A stretch of 64,000 bases of DNA from DATKNA01 sp963786765 (GTDB lineage Bacteria > Actinomycetota > Actinomycetes > Actinomycetales > Kineosporiaceae), in NCBI GenBank assembly GCA_963786765.1, contig CAWBAJ010000007.1, positions 62,001 to 126,000 on the forward strand. The letters are read 5' to 3'. Positions 56,080-64,000 of the stretch are shown in pieces. The translations under genes and the position numbers were made by a program. Position 1 is the stretch's first letter, and each line of letters opens with the position of its first letter. The notes below the pieces were generated by a model. That model ran no database searches, was not told the DNA's origin, and was given only the letters and a program-made list of their open reading frames with translations.

Positions 56080-57694
56080 TCACTCGGCCACCTGCCCCGC
56101 GTAGAAGCCGAGACGTGCGAGCGGCTCCACGAGCTCGCGTTCCTCGTACGCGAGGTGCGACAGCAAGGTGTCGCTCAGCAGGTCGAGCGCCGCCTCGACC
56201 CCGGAGAAATCCGCCGGCTGCCGGAGGTGGTCCGCGAGCGCCCGGTCGACGGCCTCGAGCACACCGTGGATGACGACGTGTTCCTCGGCGAGGCGGTCGA
56301 GAACGGGCGCGAGCCTCCGTTCACTGCGCAGGTGCGGGAAGATCGCCTCGTCCTCCAGGCTGTGGTGGCCGGTGACGATGCGGCAGTACGAGGCGCAGTA
56401 CGCGCCCATGGTCCAGTCGTTCTGGCGCATGGTCATCTCGTTGATCGCGGACCGGGCGCCGGGAACGTCCAGGCTGCCGCTGCGGACCCGGTCGACGAGT
56501 TCGCGCACCTGCTGCAGCTCGGCCCGTAGCTGGTCGTGGATGTCCACCAGGTGCTGGGCCGCCGCCCTGCCACCGGAGCCGTAGCTCACGCCGGGCGCGG
56601 GTTCGGGCGACTGCGGCCGGGTGGACTCGTCCCAGGGGATGCGCGGACTCCGTCGCACACCGTCGTCGGGGGTCGGCGTGACACCGAGGCGGGCGTATAC
56701 GTCCTCGGTGTCGGCGATTCGGGCGCTAGTGGTTTCGCCGGGGCTGTCGCCGTCCCGTGCCGTTCCCGACCACGCCCCGGTGTGGACCGGGCCAGTGGCC
56801 GGCCGCAGGCGCTCGGAGTCCACCGCCTCCCGGACCGCGGGAGCGACCTCGAGGGCGAACCTCCGGACGTGGTCGGGGTCGTCGCCGGGGGTGATGAACG
56901 CGCTCACCCCGTACGCCAGGGCCAGCTCGGTGAGCTCCTCGACCCACTGGTCCGGCGGCCCGTCGAGGAACCCGCGACTGGTCGGGGCGAACCGGCCGCC
57001 GGTGTTGAGCAGACGGCGGACGGCGCCGGGCGAGCGGCCGGCCTGCCGAGCAGCTTCGTCGATGGCGGCGTTGCCGTCGGCCAGCTGCTCCAAGGAGACG
57101 TATCCCAGACTCGGCAGCCAGCCATCGGCGACCCGCCCGGTCAGCCGGAGCATGCGGGGCTTGTACCCGCCGAGCCAGATCTCGATCTCGTGCGCCGGCG
57201 CAGGACCGCGCTTGGCCCCCTTGACGCGGTAGTGCTCCCCTTCGACCTTGACGCCGCCCGCAGCCTTCGCGTCCCAGATCGCGCGCAGAACCTCGATCGC
57301 CTCGGCGAGCGCGTCGACAGCGTCGCCCGGGGCGCGGCGAGGGCCGCCCATGGCCTCGACGGCGTCCCAGAACGCTCCGGCGCCGAGGCCGAGCTCGAGC
57401 CGCCCGCCGGAGAGGATGATCGAGGCTCGCGGCGCTGCGGGCGAGGACCGCGGGCTGGCGCAGCGGCAGGTTCGCCACGTTCGGCGCCAGCCGCACCGTC
57501 GTGGTCCGCGCGGCGACGTAGGACAGCAGGGTCCACGTGTCCAGGAACGCCGGCTGATACGGATGGTCCTGGAAGGTCACGAGATCGAGCCCGGCGTGCT
57601 CCGCGAGCTGCGTGAGGGCGACTACTGCCTCGGCATCGCCGCTCGACGGCGTGACGAACGTGCCGAAGAGCAACTCGTGCCCGTAGTCCGCCAT
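56080..57694 (-). CDS. LLM F420-dependent oxidoreductase fused to a hemerythrin domain, frame broken once
   Basis: About 537 residues. The N-terminal luciferase-like monooxygenase starts LLFGTFVTPSSGDAEAVVAL and LVTFQDHPYQPAFLDTWTLL. One extra base near 57425 shifts the frame, after which SGGRLELGLGAGAFWDAVEA, IEIWLGGYKPRML and FITPGDDPDHVRRFA continue it. Then come a linker and a C-terminal hemerythrin HHE domain (HLVDIHDQLRAELQQV, HHSLEDEAIFPHL, EEHVVIHGV, LLSHLAYEERELVEPLA) with the expected His/Glu iron ligands. The fusion suggests a flavin/F420 redox reaction coupled to oxygen or iron sensing. If the base is real the gene is broken. Confidence 0.82.
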
Positions 57695-57884
57695 CGCCTC
57701 ACCTCGTCGAAGCCCTCGCGCCCCGCCGACGTCCCAGCCGTCGTCGCCGACATCCTGCCCCGGCGACCGTAGCGGCCGCTCTCACCCCGCACGCGACCGG
57801 CGTCATCCGCGCGGGACGAGGCGGCGGGTCGGCGGCGGGCCCAGAGTGCAGTCGGAGAGACACTCACCGACGAGAGGGAAGATC

Positions 57885-58241
57885 ATGGCTATCGGAGATG
57901 CACCCGTGCTCGAGGCACTTGCCGACATCAACGCCGTCTCCATCGCCCGGACGGAACTGGACGAGCGGACCCTGCTCATGGTCAGGCTCGCGGCGCTCGC
58001 CTCCGTCGACGCGCCGGCCGCGTCGTACCTGATGCACATCGGCCCCGCGGCGGAGTCGGGGCTCACGATCGACGACGTGCAGGACGTCCTCGTGGCGGTG
58101 GCTCCGATCGCGGGCGCGCCGCGGACCCTCTCCGCAGCCGGGAAGATCACCGACGCGCTCGGGCTCGCGGTTGCGATCATCGAGATGGCCGACGCCCAGG
58201 ACGCTGAGGACGCCGCGAACGGGGCGAAGACGAGCGCCTGA
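57885..58241 (+). CDS. Carboxymuconolactone-decarboxylase-like (AhpD-fold) protein
   Basis: Protein of 118 residues from ATG 57885 (GAGGGAAG upstream). RTELDERTLLMVRLAALASVDAPAASYLMHIG and LTIDDVQDVLVAVAPIAGAPRTLSA follow the CMD helical pattern. The CxxC redox pair of AhpD is absent, so a peroxidase role is unlikely. It is a single gene, ended by a strong terminator. Confidence 0.8.
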   Translation: MAIGDAPVLEALADINAVSIARTELDERTLLMVRLAALASVDAPAASYLMHIGPAAESGLTIDDVQDVLVAVAPIAGAPRTLSAAGKITDALGLAVAIIEMADAQDAEDAANGAKTSA

Positions 58242-58279
58242 CCCCAGCCCCCGTTGTCGGGCTGAGCCCCACCAGCCGT

Positions 58280-58316
58280 CGGAACTCCTTCATCCCTGCG
58301 GGGTGAAGGAGTTCCG
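58280..58316. terminator. Bidirectional terminator between CMD-like and AI-2E transporter genes
   Basis: 17-bp stem with one G-T pair (58280-58296 with 58300-58316) and a 3-base TGC loop, directly abutting the AI-2E stop codon. Both convergent genes would end here. Confidence 0.85.
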
Positions 58317-59669
58317 TCATTGGGTGGGAGCCCTGGCGGAACCCCTCGCGGAAGCACCGTTGGAAGCTTCCCTGGAGGCTTCGGTGGAAGCAGCTTCGGT
58401 GGAAGCTGGGGCGGCGCCGGCGTGCCTACGCCACGGGGTGAGCCGGCGCATCAGGGGCGTCCGATGCCCGTCCTCGACGGCCCCGTTCGCCGCCGCCGCG
58501 GCAGAGCGCACCGGCTTGGCCGGCTCGACCCGCAACTCCGGGAGCAGCTCGTGGCGGCGCACATAGATGTCGACGAGCGCCAGGATGACCGCGGCCACCG
58601 GGATCGACAACAGGGCACCAGCCACACCGAACAGCGCCGTCCCGATCATCACGGACGCGAACGACACCGCCGGATGGACGTCGACCGCCTTTGCGCTGAT
58701 CCGTGGCTCGATGGTGAGGTTCTCGACCTGCTGATAGACGATCGCCCAGATGAGCGCGGCGACGCCGATCCACGGGTTCGGGCTGGCCAGGCCCACGAGC
58801 ACCGGCAGGATGATCGAGATGTACGTCCCGATCGTGGGGACGAACTGCGCGACGAGGCCGGTCCAGAGCCCCAGGGCCAGCCAGGAGGGCATCCCGATCA
58901 GCCAGAACACGAGGGCGCTCGTCGATCCGTTGATCGTCGCCAGAACCACCCGCGCGGAGACGTAGCCGCCGGTCTTGGTCGTCGTCAGGTCCCAGACGGT
59001 GCCGAACAGGCGTTGCGAGCGCGCGGGCAGGAGTTGCGCGACCCACGTCCGCAGCCGCGGGCCGTCGGCGGCGAAGTAGTAGATCAGGAAGACCGCGGTG
59101 AACGCGTTGAGGAAGAGGCGGAAGCTGAACCCGATCACCCCCACGAAGCCCGCGACGACGTCGTCGGCGTAGCCCCTGGCCTCCTCGGGGGTCAGGGCCA
59201 AGGCCCGTTGCACATCCTCGACGGCGTACGACGTCGAGAACGTCCTGTTCACCCAGCCGACGACGTCCTCGAGGACGGCGGGCAACCCGCGGAGCAGGGA
59301 GGCGATCTGGGTCAGGAAGAGCCGGCCGAACGCCAGCGCGAACAGGATCAGAAACAGCGCGACGGCCCCCATGACGAGCAGGACCGCGGTCGAGCGCGAC
59401 GTCCGGCGTTCGAGCCGGCGGACAGCGGGCTCCATCGTGATCGACGTGAACCAGGCCATCAGGATGGTGAAGAGCGCGCCCCCGGCGTCCGTCAGCACGA
59501 ACCAGCCGAAGGCTCCCACCGCCACGACGGCCAGCACCACCAGGCCGCTGCGCCACACCATCCGCGGCGAGGGTTCCGGCACGCTCCGGACGTCCACCAC
59601 GCCGGCCAGTTCGTGGCCGTCAGGTGGCGAGGACCCGGCAGCCGGGTCCCTCCTGCCCCACCAAGACAT
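58317..59669 (-). CDS. AI-2E-family transporter (PerM-like)
   Basis: Membrane protein of 450 residues with about eight helices in the AI-2E order: FTILMAWFTSITMEPAVRRLER near 70, LFLIYYFAADGP near 200, and GLVAQFVPTIGTYISIILPVLVGL near 290, then the late VSFASVMIGTALFGVAGALLSIP. The family exports small molecules; the substrate is unclear. The tail of about 60 residues is cytoplasmic and repetitive (Ser/Thr/Glu/Ala). It is the third gene of an operon with the SHOCT and DUF6325 genes. Confidence 0.88.
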   Translation of the reverse strand: MSWWGRRDPAAGSSPPDGHELAGVVDVRSVPEPSPRMVWRSGLVVLAVVAVGAFGWFVLTDAGGALFTILMAWFTSITMEPAVRRLERRTSRSTAVLLVMGAVALFLILFALAFGRLFLTQIASLLRGLPAVLEDVVGWVNRTFSTSYAVEDVQRALALTPEEARGYADDVVAGFVGVIGFSFRLFLNAFTAVFLIYYFAADGPRLRTWVAQLLPARSQRLFGTVWDLTTTKTGGYVSARVVLATINGSTSALVFWLIGMPSWLALGLWTGLVAQFVPTIGTYISIILPVLVGLASPNPWIGVAALIWAIVYQQVENLTIEPRISAKAVDVHPAVSFASVMIGTALFGVAGALLSIPVAAVILALVDIYVRRHELLPELRVEPAKPVRSAAAAANGAVEDGHRTPLMRRLTPWRRHAGAAPASTEAASTEASREASNGASARGSARAPTQ

Positions 59670-59717
59670 CGTCGGCGCTCCCGCTCAGTGTGGTCAGGAG
59701 GGTCCCGGCCCGGCGTT

Positions 59718-60083
59718 TCACGACGCCAGGATCTTGGCCTTCTGCTGCTCGAACTCGGCGTCCGTGAGGATGCCCGCGGCCTTGAGCTCCGCCAGCTGCT
59801 GCAGCTGCGCGAGCCGGTCCTGCGTGCTGGTGGCCGCCGGTGCCGGTGCCGGTGCCGCCGGCGCGGCGTACTGCGGTTGCGGGGCGTACTGCGGCTGGGC
59901 GTACTGCTGCTGTTGCTGGGCGTACGCCTGCTGCTGTTGCTGCTGCTCGTACGCCTCGTGCTCGTACTGCTGCTGGTCCTTCTCCTGCCAGCGTCCCGCC
60001 TGCCGCCGGGAGACGCGGTTCGAGACCGCGGTCGCCGTGCCTGCGACCACGGCCGTCCGGGCCATTCCACCGATGAGACCCAT
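59718..60083 (-). CDS. SHOCT-domain protein with Gln-rich linker
   Basis: Protein of 121 residues. It starts MGLIGGMARTAVVAGTATAV (a short membrane-active helix) and has a Gln/Tyr/Ala-rich low-complexity middle. It ends with a SHOCT domain (DRLAQLQQLAELKAAGILTD, EFEQQKAKIL), an oligomerisation module. It starts 4 bases after the DUF6325 stop codon and precedes the AI-2E gene. It may tether the neighbours at the membrane. Confidence 0.85.
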   Translation of the reverse strand: MGLIGGMARTAVVAGTATAVSNRVSRRQAGRWQEKDQQQYEHEAYEQQQQQQAYAQQQQQYAQPQYAPQPQYAAPAAPAPAPAATSTQDRLAQLQQLAELKAAGILTDAEFEQQKAKILAS

Positions 60084-60087
60084 CGTG

Positions 60088-60609
60088 TCAACCTTCCCTG
60101 CTACCGGCGGCGGACGCCGCCTCGACGTTCTTGGACCCCGTGCCCTGCTGCCCGCTCGCGTCGGCCGCGTCGAGAGCGTCGAGGGCCTCGAGGAGCGCGG
60201 GAGCGGGGATGCGGGCCGAGGCGACCAGTCGTGCGCCGTTCTTCATCAGGGCCGTCGCCAGCGGCGCCGCCCAGGTGTTCTCGTACACGAGCAACGCGGC
60301 CGAGCTTCCGGCCTCCAGGACGTCGGCCGCCTTCTGCAGGTCGTCCGCGTCCAGCAGCCCCGACGTCGCCCCACGGAAGACGCTGAGCCCCCGCGCGCCG
60401 TCATCGAGCTGGCCGATGTCGAGGCTGACGACGCTCCCGTCTTCCCGCTTCTTGACGAACACGAGGTCGAGGACCCGGATGACCCCGCGGTCGACGAGGT
60501 CGACGAGGAGGGGAAGTCCCTCGCCCGTGAAGTGGCTGCCCGGGAACTCGACGACCAGGAAGTCGACAGGTCCCAGGAGCAATTGGTCCTGCGAGGTGTC
60601 CGTGCTCAT
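60088..60609 (-). CDS. DUF6325-family protein
   Basis: Cytoplasmic protein of 173 residues. It starts after a short tail with LLGPVDFLVVEFPGSHFTGEGLPLLVDLVDRGVIRVLDLVFV, then VLEAGSSAALLVYENTWAAPL, the DUF6325 signature. The C-terminus is Ala/Gln-rich. The family commonly neighbours SHOCT proteins and is functionally uncharacterised. It is the first gene of the three-gene operon and divergent from the repeat-protein operon at 60870. Confidence 0.85.
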   Translation of the reverse strand: MSTDTSQDQLLLGPVDFLVVEFPGSHFTGEGLPLLVDLVDRGVIRVLDLVFVKKREDGSVVSLDIGQLDDGARGLSVFRGATSGLLDADDLQKAADVLEAGSSAALLVYENTWAAPLATALMKNGARLVASARIPAPALLEALDALDAADASGQQGTGSKNVEAASAAGSREG

Positions 60610-60869
60610 ACCACTTCTCCTCCTTGTGGCCGGGCGTGCCGACGAGCGGCGCTCTCTCGTCGCTCACGCTGCACCGTTCCTGGACGTGGTCACGTCATCC
60701 CGGCCGAATGAGGCGGCGGCGGAGCCGAGCGTCCGCGCCGGGCAGAACTCCCCCGAGGCGGGTGAGTCCGCGGGGCCCCTGGGCCTCTAGCGTCGGTGGT
60801 GCAGTGTCCCGGGCTCGCGATGCCCGCTGGGCGATCGAAGCCGCCGCGGGACGCCGCGAGGAGGCCGGA

Positions 60870-61682
60870 ATGGCACAACGGAGTGCGGGCTCGGCGCTGG
60901 CCGCCGTCGATGTGGCCATGGGCACCTGTCTCGCCTGCGCCCGCGCTGTCGACCGGGTCGCCGGGCCGCCCGCCCGGTGGTTGCGCCCGCTCGTCCTGCG
61001 GGCGCGCGCCGTCGGCACGGCGCTGACCCCGGTGGTGGTCTTCGACGCCGGCAGCAGCCTGCAGCGGACAGGGCAACAGGCCCGGGGCCGGCTGGGCCGG
61101 CTGGGCATGGAGCTGTTGGACGCCCTGGTCCCCGTCGTCGTCGACCTGATCCTGGACCGCATCGACCTCACCGCTCTGGTGATGCGCCGGGTCGACCTCG
61201 ACGCTGTGGCTGCGGGGCTGGACATCGGGAAGATCCTCGACCGGATCGACCTCAACGAGCTGATCGAGCAGCGTGTGGATCTCGATCGGATCGCCGCGGA
61301 CCTCGACCTCGATGCGGTCACCGCGCGCCTGGACCTCGACGCGATCGCCGCCGGGCTCGACGTCGACGCGGTGGCCGCCCGCCTCGACATCGACCGCGTG
61401 ATGGCGCGCGTGGACCTCATCGGTCTCGCCGAGTTCGTCGTCGACGGCATCGACCTGCCCCGGATCATCCGGGAGTCGACGGGGTCCGTCGCCTCCGAGG
61501 GCTTGCGCGAGGTCCGCACCCGGAGCATGGAGGCGGACCAAGCCCTGGCTCACCTCGTGGACCGGATGCTGCTGCGGCGCGGATCCGGACGGGACCGGGC
61601 CGGCCGGAACGGCGCGTCCGACCGGGCGAGCCAGGACGGGGCGGCCGACCGGCCCAGCGCGGGAGGTGCCAGTGCTGATTGA
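60870..61682 (+). CDS. Hypothetical protein with nine-residue Asp/Leu repeats
   Basis: Protein of 270 residues from ATG 60870 (GAGGAGG upstream). After an N-terminal region with a possible membrane-adjacent helix (ALTPVVVFDAG), residues about 95-195 carry a run of units such as VDLDRIAADL, DLDAVTARL, DLDAIAAGL, DVDAVAARL and DIDRVMARV. That is roughly nine residues with Asp-Leu-Asp at the start, as in pentapeptide- or solenoid-like folds. The tail is hydrophilic. It overlaps the RDD gene by 11 bp, the start of a four-gene operon. The function is unknown. Confidence 0.75.
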   Translation: MAQRSAGSALAAVDVAMGTCLACARAVDRVAGPPARWLRPLVLRARAVGTALTPVVVFDAGSSLQRTGQQARGRLGRLGMELLDALVPVVVDLILDRIDLTALVMRRVDLDAVAAGLDIGKILDRIDLNELIEQRVDLDRIAADLDLDAVTARLDLDAIAAGLDVDAVAARLDIDRVMARVDLIGLAEFVVDGIDLPRIIRESTGSVASEGLREVRTRSMEADQALAHLVDRMLLRRGSGRDRAGRNGASDRASQDGAADRPSAGGASAD

Positions 61683-62304
61683 GGAACCCGCCGGCGGCCC
61701 GCCAGAACCGCCCCGGGTGGAGACCCCCGCCTCGCCGCCCGTCGGGCCCGTGCCGCGGCCCGTCGTGCCCAGTCCCGCTGTGACCGGTTCCGTCGTGACC
61801 GGTTCCGCCGTCCCGGGGTCCGCCGTGCCCCTGGCGGCGCAGCCCCTGCAGGGCCGCCGGGCCGGTCTGGTCACCAGGATCCTCGCGGACAGCGTGGACT
61901 TCGCCGTCGTCGCCGGCATCCTCGGGCTGGCTTACCTGGGGGTCTCGGCCGCGTTGTTCATCTGGCGCAGCCGGACGTTCAGCTTCCCGACGCCGTCCTT
62001 CCTGCTGGTGCTCGTCCTCGGCGGGATCGTGAGCGTGCTGTACCTCACCGCCACCTGGGGGACGACCGGGCATTCGTACGGCAAGCACGTCCTGGGTCTG
62101 CGCGTCGTCGGCCCCTTCGGGCGGGTCCGCATCGCGGGAGCCTTCGTGAGAGCAGTCCTCTGCGTGATCTTCCCCATCGGGCTGGCCTGGGTCCTCGTCT
62201 CCCGGCACAACCGTTCCCTGCAGGACGTCGTCCTGCGGACGTCGGTCGTCTACGACTGGCTCGGCGAGGGGTCCGCATCTGCTCCTGCCGAGGAGCGGGG
62301 ATGA
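61672..62304 (+). CDS. RDD-family membrane protein
   Basis: Protein of 210 residues from GTG 61672 (GGGAGG 5 bases upstream). A Pro/Val/Gly-rich tail of about 55 residues precedes the RDD domain: GRRAGLVTRILADSVDFAVV, then YGKHVLGLRVVGP and an Arg in SRHNRSLQDVVLRT, with four hydrophobic helices. The RDD family is linked to transport or envelope stress. It overlaps the preceding repeat-protein gene. Confidence 0.85.
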   Translation: MLIEEPAGGPPEPPRVETPASPPVGPVPRPVVPSPAVTGSVVTGSAVPGSAVPLAAQPLQGRRAGLVTRILADSVDFAVVAGILGLAYLGVSAALFIWRSRTFSFPTPSFLLVLVLGGIVSVLYLTATWGTTGHSYGKHVLGLRVVGPFGRVRIAGAFVRAVLCVIFPIGLAWVLVSRHNRSLQDVVLRTSVVYDWLGEGSASAPAEERG

Positions 62305-62386
62305 GGGTTGACCCGGCGTGCGGGATGAACCCAGTCATCCGCCAGGGAGGAACCAGGCGGCAGCACGAGCGGCGGAGTATTCCGGC

Positions 62387-62797
62387 ATGAGCGGGATCAC
62401 CACGAGGTTCGCAGCGCTGGCGCTGGCGGCAGGCATCGCCGTCAGCCTCGCGGGATGCGCTGAGTCCACCCAGTCGAAGACGTGCGCACAGGCCGACAAG
62501 GTCCGTTCGTCGATCGAGGACGTGCGGAACGTCAACCTCAGCGAGAACGGCGTCGTGGCGCTGCGGGACTCGGTCGCGCAGGTGAGCTCAGCGCTCGAGC
62601 TGCTGCGATCGGAGCTCGGAAGCGCCGCCCAGGCGCAGATCGCGGCGGTGCAGACGGCCGTGGGCCAGCTCCGGACCACCGTCGCCACCGCGGTGGCCGA
62701 CCCGACGCAGGCGAACCTCGACGCGGTCGGCGCGGCCAGGGACGCGGCGCGCAGTTCCGTCCAGAACCTCGCCACCGCTGTGACCTCCGGCTGCTGA
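62387..62797 (+). CDS. Small secreted lipoprotein, helical
   Basis: Protein of 136 residues from ATG 62387. The signal peptide (ITTRFAALALAAGIAVSLAG) ends in lipobox LAGC with Cys24. The mature part is helical (SALELLRSELGSAAQAQIAA, QTAVGQLRTTVATAV) with two further Cys. No family is recognised. It is third in the rightward operon with membrane-protein neighbours, so an envelope role is likely. Confidence 0.8.
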   Translation: MSGITTRFAALALAAGIAVSLAGCAESTQSKTCAQADKVRSSIEDVRNVNLSENGVVALRDSVAQVSSALELLRSELGSAAQAQIAAVQTAVGQLRTTVATAVADPTQANLDAVGAARDAARSSVQNLATAVTSGC

Positions 62798-62857
62798 ACG
62801 CCCGGCAAGAGCGTCTACGGCGATACCACCGGGGGCCGCACCACCTGAGGAGGGCAC

Positions 62858-64000
62858 GTGGCAAGCCAGACGGGACAGAGCCCAGAGCTGGGCGTCGAGG
62901 AACGTGCCGAACTGGAACGTCTCCGGGCGGAGGTCGTGCGGCTGCGAGCGGAGTCGCCGACCATCCCGGCGCCGCGCGGGCAGACCGAGCGCCCGCCTCG
63001 GCGAGTGTGGCGGCGGATCGCCGCCACCCTCCTGATTCTCGTGGCGTGCGTGCTGGCGCCCCTGTCCGTGGTCGCGGTGTGGGCGCGCAGCGAGGTGACT
63101 GACACCGATCGCTATGTCGACACCGTGGCTCCGCTCGCCAAGGACCCCGCCGTCCAGCAGGCCGTCACGAACAACCTCACCAACCTGGTCTTCCAGTACG
63201 TCGACGTCCAGGGCATCACCAACCAGGCGCTGACGGCGATCTCGCAGCGGGACATCCTGCCGCCCGCCGTAGCCGCCCAGGTCCAGGCGCTGTCCGGGCC
63301 CATCGTGAGCGGCGTCCAGAACTTCGCCCACGACCGGATCGAGCAACTCGTCACCAGCGACGTGTTCGCGCAGGCCTGGGAGGAGGCGAACCGCAGCGCG
63401 CACCAGCAGCTCGTCGCCGCCCTCCAAGGGCAGAGCAGCGCGGTGACGGTGCAGAACAACGCGGTCAGCGTCAACCTCGCGACGTTCGTCAACACGGTCA
63501 AGCAGCGGCTCATCGACCGCGGGTTCACCCTCGCCGAGCGCATCCCGACCGTGAACGCCAGCTTCACGATCTTCGAGTCCGCGGACGTCGGCAAGGTGCA
63601 GAAGGCCTTCAGCCTGCTCGACACCCTCGGCTACTGGCTGCCGTTCATCCTCGTCGCGCTGGCCGGGCTGGGGATCTACCTCGCGCCCAACCACCGGGCG
63701 GCCTTCATCTGGACGGGCCTGGGAGCGGCCCTGGCCGGCCTGGTGACCGCACTGGCGCTCCAGTACGCCCGGTCCCGGTACCTGCAGGGAGTTCCCGCGG
63801 CCGTGCTGCCGCCCGACGCGGCGTCAGTGATCTTCGACACGATCGTGCGGTACCTGCGCGAAGCGATCCGCTCCCTCGCCCTGGTCGGCCTGATCTTCGC
63901 GATCGGTGGGTTCCTCACCGGGCCGTCCGTCACCGCGAGGACGGTGCGCGGATGGTGCGTCAGCGCGATCGCGGCCGCCAAGGGCGGCGCGGAGAGCCTG
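62858..64000 (+). CDS. Large membrane protein, 3' end missing
   Basis: At least 381 residues from GTG 62858 (GAGGAGGG upstream), cut by the window edge. A coiled-coil-like N-terminus (ERAELERLRAEVVRLRAES) is followed by a basic linker and one helix (ATLLILVACVLAPLSVVAVW). A large extracellular region starts with VTDTDRYVDTVAPLAKDPAVQQAVTN, then YWLPFILVALAGLGIYLA and more helices. The VTDTDRYVDTVAPLA region is typical of an actinobacterial integral membrane family. It is last of the four-gene operon in view. Confidence 0.8.
   Translation, partial: MASQTGQSPELGVEERAELERLRAEVVRLRAESPTIPAPRGQTERPPRRVWRRIAATLLILVACVLAPLSVVAVWARSEVTDTDRYVDTVAPLAKDPAVQQAVTNNLTNLVFQYVDVQGITNQALTAISQRDILPPAVAAQVQALSGPIVSGVQNFAHDRIEQLVTSDVFAQAWEEANRSAHQQLVAALQGQSSAVTVQNNAVSVNLATFVNTVKQRLIDRGFTLAERIPTVNASFTIFESADVGKVQKAFSLLDTLGYWLPFILVALAGLGIYLAPNHRAAFIWTGLGAALAGLVTALALQYARSRYLQGVPAAVLPPDAASVIFDTIVRYLREAIRSLALVGLIFAIGGFLTGPSVTARTVRGWCVSAIAAAKGGAESL

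Overview
The window is high-GC bacterial DNA with dense coding on both strands. GTG starts are frequent and many genes overlap by 4 bp (ATGA or GTGA). An F420-type LLM oxidoreductase, a UTRA-GntR regulator, DUF6325, SHOCT, DUF2254 and DUF1269 proteins and LAAC/LAGC lipoproteins all point to an Actinomycetota genome, probably of the Pseudonocardiales/Geodermatophilales type. I cannot name the genus from the sequence alone. No rRNA, tRNA, CRISPR array, insertion sequence or replication origin was found.

Layout. (1) 1-9.3 kb is sugar catabolism. A leftward ABC sugar importer (binding lipoprotein, permease, ATPase) is followed by a transaldolase-family gene. Next come a methylmalonate-semialdehyde dehydrogenase (mmsA) and its divergent UTRA-GntR regulator, then a LacI regulator divergent from an oxidoreductase/TIM-barrel isomerase pair. 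Strong palindromic operators can be read directly upstream of each regulator. (2) 9.3-13.6 kb holds a TetR/DUF4386 divergent pair with two operators, then a decayed stretch with an HtrA-like protease remnant, an aminoglycoside-phosphotransferase-like remnant and small proteins. (3) 13.6-31.4 kb is one leftward block: a giant Tc-toxin A-subunit gene carrying about 32 hemopexin repeats, a small PI3/4-kinase-like protein and a GH3 beta-glucosidase. This block has many single-base frame breaks, nearly all single-base insertions, concentrated at 17.5-22.1 kb. No TcB or TcC gene lies in the window. (4) 31.7-36.9 kb is a second carbohydrate-acid locus: a DUF1537 kinase with PdxA2, divergent from an enolase-superfamily dehydratase and a GH5 hydrolase. 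(5) 36.9-49.8 kb holds two two-component systems, a CPBP protease, a DHA2 exporter, a diaminopropionate ammonia-lyase/carbamoylase pair divergent from a nitronate monooxygenase, a secreted beta-propeller and a U32-like protein. (6) 49.8-64 kb holds a Bcr/CflA exporter, a DHFR-like reductase, membrane proteins, an acetyltransferase with a putative immunity protein, an LLM-hemerythrin fusion, an AI-2E transporter with SHOCT and DUF6325 genes, and a rightward four-gene envelope operon that runs off the end.

How the genes work together. Regions 1 and 4 look like two plant- or soil-carbohydrate utilisation loci. In region 1, import, dehydrogenation and release of C3/C2 units are controlled by GntR and LacI regulators. 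In region 4, a polysaccharide or glycoside is hydrolysed, the sugar acid is dehydrated, and four-carbon acids are phosphorylated and oxidised. The most unusual part of the window is the hemopexin-loaded, apparently orphan TcA with its kinase-like neighbour.
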